Shown here in pieces: positions 6,317-9,423 of a stretch of DNA of 9,423 bases. The position numbers were made by a program, and so were the translations under genes. Source of the DNA: Dietzia timorensis (GTDB lineage: Bacteria > Actinomycetota > Actinomycetes > Mycobacteriales > Mycobacteriaceae); assembly GCF_020742175.1 (NCBI RefSeq), contig NZ_DYXM01000107.1, positions 1 through 9,423 on the forward strand, read 5' to 3'. Within the stretch, counting starts at the first letter, position 1. Each line of letters begins with the position of its first letter. The notes under the pieces were generated by a model, which searched no databases, was not told the DNA's origin, and saw nothing but the letters and a program-made list of their open reading frames with translations.

Positions 6317-6786
6317 TGCCTCGTAAGGGTCCAGCCCCCAAGCGCCAGCTCATCAACGATCCGGTCTACGGTTCGCCGCTGGTGACGCAGCTCGTCAACA
6401 AGATCCTCCTCGACGGCAAGAAGACCACCGCCGAGCGCATCGTTTACTCGGCGCTTGAGCAGTGCCGCGAGAAGACCGGCACCGACCCGGTCATCACGCT
6501 GAAGAAGGGGCTCGACAACGTTCGCCCCGCACTCGAGGTTCGCAGCCGCCGCGTCGGTGGCGCGACCTACCAGGTCCCGGTCGAGGTTCGCCCGGGCCGC
6601 TCCACCACGCTGGCGATGCGCTGGCTGGTGACCTTCTCGCGCCAGCGTCGTGAGAAGACGATGGTCGAGCGTCTCGCCAACGAGATCCTCGACGCCTCGA
6701 ACGGCCTCGGTGCCGCGGTCAAGCGCCGCGAGGACACCCACAAGATGGCCGAGGCCAACCGCGCCTTCGCGCACTACCGCTGGTGA
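6316..6786 (+). CDS. rpsG: 30S ribosomal protein S7
   Basis: Primary 16S rRNA-binding protein that starts assembly of the 30S head; in E. coli it is also the feedback repressor of the str operon. It is complete at 156 residues, the usual bacterial length: MPRKGPAPKRQLINDPVYGS at the start, LDNVRPALEVRSRRVGGATY (65-84) and VPVEVRPGRSTTLAMRWL (86-103) in the middle, and the C-terminal helix TMVERLANEILDASNG followed by a basic KRREDTHKMAEANRAFAHYRW-like end. The start overlaps the rpsL stop by one base. It is followed by a 283-bp gap before fusA, so S7 is the last gene of a possible short rpsL-rpsG transcript. Confidence 0.99.
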   Translation: MPRKGPAPKRQLINDPVYGSPLVTQLVNKILLDGKKTTAERIVYSALEQCREKTGTDPVITLKKGLDNVRPALEVRSRRVGGATYQVPVEVRPGRSTTLAMRWLVTFSRQRREKTMVERLANEILDASNGLGAAVKRREDTHKMAEANRAFAHYRW

Positions 6787-6800
6787 TATTCCAGTGACGA

Positions 6801-6864
6801 ACTCGGGCCGATCACTTTCCCGCCGCCGGCACCTCGCCGCGCGGGAGAAGTGACCGGCCCGAGT
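6801..6864 (+). terminator. Long imperfect hairpin after rpsG (partial terminator or processing site)
   Basis: The left arm 6801-6822 and right arm 6842-6864 are complementary over about 21 pairs, with one mismatch and one bulge; the loop is 19 nt. It lies 14 bp after the rpsG stop. No T-run follows, so it would be a terminator of the U-less kind proposed for high-GC actinobacteria, an attenuator, or an RNase site separating rpsL-rpsG from fusA-tuf. It is followed within 2 bp by a second hairpin. Confidence 0.6.
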
Positions 6865-6865
6865 G

Positions 6866-6882
6866 GTGCCCAGGGAGGGCAC
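6866..6882 (+). promoter_or_regulatory. Second tandem hairpin after rpsG
   Basis: GTGCCC (6866-6871) - AGGGA - GGGCAC (6877-6882), a perfect 6-bp stem, followed by the A/T-rich AATAAACTT. It directly follows the long hairpin and likely works with it. Confidence 0.5.
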
Positions 6883-6903
6883 AATAAACTTCTGGCTCCG
6901 ATG

Positions 6904-6932
6904 CTGCACATCGCCGAGCCGGGCAGTAGTCT
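6904..6932 (+). promoter_or_regulatory. Candidate internal promoter for fusA-tuf
   Basis: -10 TAGTCT (6927-6932), identical to the -10 box of the rpsL promoter, with CTGCAC (6904-6909) 17 bp upstream as a weak -35 box. The predicted transcript start is near 6939, after the two hairpins. This would let fusA-tuf be expressed apart from rpsL-rpsG. Confidence 0.4.
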
Positions 6933-7003
6933 GAATGGTCGGAGGATTTACATCTTCTGCCGTCTACAGGCGCAAGCTAAAAAATAAACGGCAACTGCTA
7001 ATC

Positions 7004-7040
7004 AGGAGGCCATGGACGCGTTAACCACGTGGACGGCCTC
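7004..7040 (+). promoter_or_regulatory. Shine-Dalgarno-masking hairpin before fusA
   Basis: A perfect AGGAGG (7004-7009) is partly buried in a stem: GAGGCC (7006-7011) pairs with GGCCTC (7035-7040). Inside it a weaker stem, with ACG (7016-7018) against CGT (7028-7030), continues it. The stem covers the Shine-Dalgarno and start codon of the leader ORF at 7012. This suggests translation control at the fusA leader. There is no recognised riboswitch or known motif. Confidence 0.45.
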
Positions 7041-7065
7041 AAACGACCAGACACGATCGGGGTAA
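7012..7065 (+). CDS. Putative 17-residue fusA leader peptide
   Basis: ATG at 7012, stop TAA at 7063-7065, giving MDALTTWTASNDQTRSG. It is preceded by a perfect AGGAGG, though only 2 nt lie between that and the ATG, which is tighter than usual. The stop codon lies 4 nt before the fusA GTG, which itself has only a weak GGGG ribosome site, so terminating ribosomes could reinitiate on fusA. The peptide resembles nothing I know, and chance is a real alternative given the short length. No long run of one amino acid marks it as a classic attenuator peptide. Confidence 0.4.
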   Translation: MDALTTWTASNDQTRSG

Positions 7066-7069
7066 TTCC

Positions 7070-9181
7070 GTGGCACAGGACGTGCTGACCGACCTGAAAA
7101 AGGTCCGCAACATCGGCATCATGGCGCACATCGACGCCGGTAAGACGACGACCACCGAGCGAATTCTGTACTACACGGGCGTCAATCGGAAGATCGGCGA
7201 GACCCACGATGGCGCGTCGACGACTGACTGGATGGAGCAGGAGAAGGAGCGCGGCATCACCATCACCTCCGCCGCGGTGACCTGCTTCTGGGACGACCAC
7301 CAGGTCAACATCATCGACACCCCCGGCCACGTCGACTTCACGGTCGAGGTCGAGCGTTCACTCCGCGTCCTCGACGGCGCCGTTGCAGTGTTCGACGGCA
7401 AAGAAGGCGTCGAGCCGCAGTCCGAGCAGGTCTGGCGCCAGGCCGAGAAGTACGACGTCCCCCGTATCTGCTTCGTCAACAAGATGGACAAGCTCGGCGC
7501 GGACTTCTACTACACGGTTCAGACCATCGTCGACCGCCTTGGCGCGAAGCCGTTGGTCATGCAGCTGCCGATCGGCGCCGAGGACGACTTCGACGGCGTC
7601 GTCGACCTGCTCACGATGAAGGCCATCACGTGGCGCGGCAAGGTCGAGATCGGCGCGGAGCCGACCTACGAAGAGATCCCCGAGGATCTCAAGGAGAAGG
7701 CCGAGGAGTACCGCGAGCAGCTCATCGAGGCCGTTGCCGAGTCCGATGACGAGCTCATGGAAAAGTACTTCGGCGGCGAGGAGCTCTCGCTCGAGGAGAT
7801 CAAGGCTGCGATCCGCAAGCTGACGATCAACTCGGAGATCTACCCGGTTCTCTGTGGCACCGCCTACAAGAACAAGGGCATCCAGCCGATGCTTGACGCG
7901 GTCATCGATTACCTCCCGACCCCGCTCGATGTGGGCGAGGTCCACGGCCACAAGGTCGGCGATGAAGAGGTCGAGATGACGCGTAAGCCCTCGAAGGAAG
8001 AGCCGTTCTCGGCTCTCGCCTTCAAGGTCGCCTCGCACCCGTTCTTCGGCAACCTCATCTACGCTCGCGTCTACTCCGGTCGGGTCACCCCGAGCACCCA
8101 GGTGCAGAACTCGACCAAGGGGAAGAAGGAGCGCATCGGCAAGCTCTTCCAGATGCACGCCAACAAGGAGAACCCGGTCGACGAGGCCGTGGCCGGCAAC
8201 ATCTACGCGTTCATCGGTCTCAAGGACGTCACCACCGGTGACACTCTGTGTGACATCAACGATCAGATCGTTCTCGAGTCGATGAGCTTCCCGGACCCGG
8301 TTATCCACGTGTCCATCGAGCCGAAGACGAAGGCGGACCAGGAGAAGCTGGGCACCGCGATTCAGCGTCTCGTCGATGAGGACCCGACATTCACCGTTCG
8401 CCTCGACGAGGAGACCGGCCAGACCGTCATCGGCGGCATGGGCGAGCTCCACCTCGACGTGTTCGTGGACCGCATGAAGCGCGAGTTCAAGGTCGAGGCC
8501 AACGTCGGTATGCCGCAGGTTGCCTACCGCGAAACACTCAAGGGCGTCGTCGAGAAGTACGACTACACCCACAAGAAGCAGACCGGTGGTTCGGGTCAGT
8601 TCGCCAAGGTTCAGATCCGTCTCGAGCCCCTCGAGGACGAGAAGATCGAAGAGGGCGAGACTTACGAATTCGAGGACAAGGTCACCGGTGGCCGCGTGCC
8701 GAAGGAGTACATTCCTTCGGTCAACGCCGGTATCCAGGACTCGATGCAGTACGGCATCCTCGCCGGCTACCCGATGGTCAACGTCAAGGCGACGCTCCTC
8801 GACGGCCAGTACCACGAGGTCGACTCCTCGGAGATGGCCTTCAAGGTCGCCGGCTCCATGGCGTTCAAGGAAGCGGCTCGGATGGCAAAGCCTGTCATCC
8901 TCGAGCCGATGATGTCCGTCGAGGTGACGACTCCCGAGGATTACATGGGTGACGTGATCGGCGACATCAACTCCCGCCGCGGCCAGGTCCAGTCGATGGA
9001 GGAGCGCACCGGCGCCCGCGTCGTCAAGGCCTACGTGCCGCTTTCCGAAATGTTCGGCTACGTCGGTGACCTTCGGTCCCGTACGCAGGGCCGAGCCAAC
9101 TACTCGATGGTCTTCGGACACTACGCAGAGGTTCCGGCCTCTGTGTCCAAGGAGATCATCGCCAAGGCGACCGGGGAATAG
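7070..9181 (+). CDS. fusA: Elongation factor G
   Basis: Ribosome-dependent GTPase that drives translocation and, with RRF, ribosome recycling. It is complete at 703 residues. G1 AHIDAGKT (19-26), the G2/switch region EKERGITITSA (58-68), G3 DTPGH (83-87), G4 NKMD (137-140) and G5-like CGTAYKNKG (about 262-270) are all present. Domain IV contains THKKQTGGSGQFAKV, and domain V ends in GDINSRRGQVQSMEERTGA and FGYVGDLRSRTQGRANYSM. The start GTG at 7070 gives MAQDVLTDLKKVRNIGIMAH, the standard actinobacterial N-terminus; the in-frame upstream stretch has a stop at 7022 and no other start. Codon choice is strongly biased to C/G-ending codons with many AAG and CGC/CGT, as expected for a highly expressed gene. 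Its own ribosome site is weak (GGGG, 7059-7062), so coupling to the leader ORF is plausible. Confidence 0.99.
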   Translation: MAQDVLTDLKKVRNIGIMAHIDAGKTTTTERILYYTGVNRKIGETHDGASTTDWMEQEKERGITITSAAVTCFWDDHQVNIIDTPGHVDFTVEVERSLRVLDGAVAVFDGKEGVEPQSEQVWRQAEKYDVPRICFVNKMDKLGADFYYTVQTIVDRLGAKPLVMQLPIGAEDDFDGVVDLLTMKAITWRGKVEIGAEPTYEEIPEDLKEKAEEYREQLIEAVAESDDELMEKYFGGEELSLEEIKAAIRKLTINSEIYPVLCGTAYKNKGIQPMLDAVIDYLPTPLDVGEVHGHKVGDEEVEMTRKPSKEEPFSALAFKVASHPFFGNLIYARVYSGRVTPSTQVQNSTKGKKERIGKLFQMHANKENPVDEAVAGNIYAFIGLKDVTTGDTLCDINDQIVLESMSFPDPVIHVSIEPKTKADQEKLGTAIQRLVDEDPTFTVRLDEETGQTVIGGMGELHLDVFVDRMKREFKVEANVGMPQVAYRETLKGVVEKYDYTHKKQTGGSGQFAKVQIRLEPLEDEKIEEGETYEFEDKVTGGRVPKEYIPSVNAGIQDSMQYGILAGYPMVNVKATLLDGQYHEVDSSEMAFKVAGSMAFKEAARMAKPVILEPMMSVEVTTPEDYMGDVIGDINSRRGQVQSMEERTGARVVKAYVPLSEMFGYVGDLRSRTQGRANYSMVFGHYAEVPASVSKEIIAKATGE

Positions 9182-9182
9182 T

Positions 9183-9242
9183 CCGGTAGGGGTGTGTTAA
9201 CCTGCCAAGCAACCTGTTTGAGCAGGCAACACGCCTTACCGG
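9183..9242 (+). promoter_or_regulatory. Long composite hairpin after fusA
   Basis: Starts 2 bp after the fusA stop. The stem has three blocks: CCGGTA (9183-9188) with TACCGG (9237-9242), GGTGTGTT (9191-9198) with AACACGCC (9228-9235, one G-U pair), and CCTGC (9201-9205) with GCAGG (9222-9226), around a 16-nt loop. That is 19 pairs with small internal loops. No T-run follows. It may act as a partial terminator, processing site or mRNA stabiliser between fusA and tuf. Confidence 0.6.
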
Positions 9243-9276
9243 CGGCCTTCGGTCGAAACCTCCGGGTGGCCGCCGG
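9239..9276 (+). promoter_or_regulatory. GC-rich hairpin in the fusA-tuf gap
   Basis: CCGGCGGCC (9239-9247) pairs perfectly with GGCCGCCGG (9268-9276) around a 20-nt loop. Bases 9239-9242 are also the outer arm of the preceding hairpin, so the two cannot both be complete. This is either an alternating-structure switch or a simple overlap of two strong stems. Confidence 0.6.
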
Positions 9277-9279
9277 AAC

Positions 9280-9293
9280 GTGCCGTCAGGCAC
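9280..9293 (+). promoter_or_regulatory. Small hairpin in the tuf leader
   Basis: GTGCC (9280-9284) - GTCA - GGCAC (9289-9293). A perfect but short stem, third in the series between fusA and tuf. Confidence 0.4.
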
Positions 9294-9328
9294 AGTAAGT
9301 AAAGTCAGTACAAGCTGAAACCGAATGT

Positions 9329-9347
9329 GCTCACGAACCACGTGAGC
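9329..9347 (+). promoter_or_regulatory. Hairpin just before the tuf ribosome site
   Basis: GCTCACG (9329-9335) - AACCA - CGTGAGC (9341-9347), a perfect 7-bp stem that ends 12 nt before the AGGAGG of tuf. It leaves the ribosome site free, so it may mark the 5' structure of the tuf leader rather than mask it. Confidence 0.55.
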
Positions 9348-9359
9348 CCATACCAGTCC

Positions 9360-9365
9360 AGGAGG
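9360..9365 (+). promoter_or_regulatory. Shine-Dalgarno of tuf
   Basis: AGGAGG, 8 nt before the GTG at 9374: an optimal ribosome site that decides the start codon. Confidence 0.85.
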
Positions 9366-9373
9366 ACAAACAA

Positions 9374-9423
9374 GTGGCGAAGGCGAAGTTCGAGCGGACG
9401 AAGCCGCACGTAAACATCGGCAC
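9374..9423 (+). CDS. tuf: Elongation factor Tu, N-terminal fragment (cut by window edge)
   Basis: Delivers aminoacyl-tRNA to the ribosome as a GTP complex. Only 16 full codons are present, MAKAKFERTKPHVNIG, with the next codon (Thr) incomplete. This is the invariant actinobacterial EF-Tu N-terminus, leading into the first GTPase motif just past the window. The start is GTG with a perfect ribosome site. It follows fusA in the usual str-operon order, separated by 192 bp with four hairpins. I found no convincing separate promoter in the gap, although tuf often has one. Confidence 0.95.
   Translation, partial: MAKAKFERTKPHVNIG

Noticed and set aside
7358..9121. 587-codon open frame on the minus strand opposite fusA
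   Set aside because: Antisense shadow of a strongly codon-biased gene, with Leu/Val/Asp/His-rich low-complexity translation and no domain.
9296..9315. Possible tuf promoter -10 boxes (TAAGTA, TAAAGT, TACAAG)
   Set aside because: No acceptable -35 box lies 16-19 bp upstream of any of them.
1..9423. Search for mobile elements, CRISPR, tRNA or rRNA
   Set aside because: No transposase or integrase motifs, no repeat-spacer pattern, no cloverleaf or rRNA-like stretch; the gaps are too short or are explained by leaders and hairpins.

Overview
The window is high-GC DNA from an actinobacterium. The ribosomal and elongation-factor proteins (S12, S7, EF-G and the first residues of EF-Tu) look like those of Mycobacteriales (the Corynebacterium/Dietzia/Gordonia/Mycobacterium group). 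The arrangement TetR gene - rpsL - rpsG - fusA - tuf matches, from memory, the Rv0681-rpsL-rpsG-fusA1-tuf order of M. tuberculosis. A genus cannot be fixed from the sequence alone. Every gene is on the + strand.

Left part (1-5620): a tightly packed catabolic operon. It holds the C-terminal part of a biotin-dependent acyl-CoA carboxylase carboxyltransferase (beta) subunit, the complete biotin carboxylase/biotin carrier (alpha) subunit, an acyl-CoA dehydrogenase with an isovaleryl-CoA-dehydrogenase-type catalytic Glu, an enoyl-CoA hydratase of the LiuC/AtuE type, and a TetR-family regulator whose start overlaps the hydratase gene. Together they fit a dehydrogenation - carboxylation - hydration sequence as used for leucine/isovalerate (methylcrotonyl-CoA carboxylase) or acyclic-terpene (geranyl-CoA carboxylase) breakdown. 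Leucine is the simpler reading. The HMG-CoA-lyase-type final step is not in the window.

Right part (5621-9423): the str operon, rpsL (S12), rpsG (S7), fusA (EF-G) and the start of tuf (EF-Tu). rpsL is preceded by a convincing promoter (TTGACC, 18 bp, TAGTCT) and a leader of about 200 nt with several small hairpins and a 16-bp palindrome. rpsL and rpsG overlap by one base. The rpsG-fusA gap (283 bp) holds two tandem hairpins, a second promoter candidate with the same TAGTCT -10 box, and a 17-codon leader ORF with a perfect but hairpin-masked AGGAGG, ending 4 nt before the fusA GTG. The fusA-tuf gap (192 bp) holds four hairpins, two of which share bases and cannot form fully at the same time.

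The coding content is ordinary. The parts worth a second look are the noncoding leaders of the str operon and the chemistry implied by the catabolic operon. I see no mobile element, CRISPR array, tRNA or rRNA.
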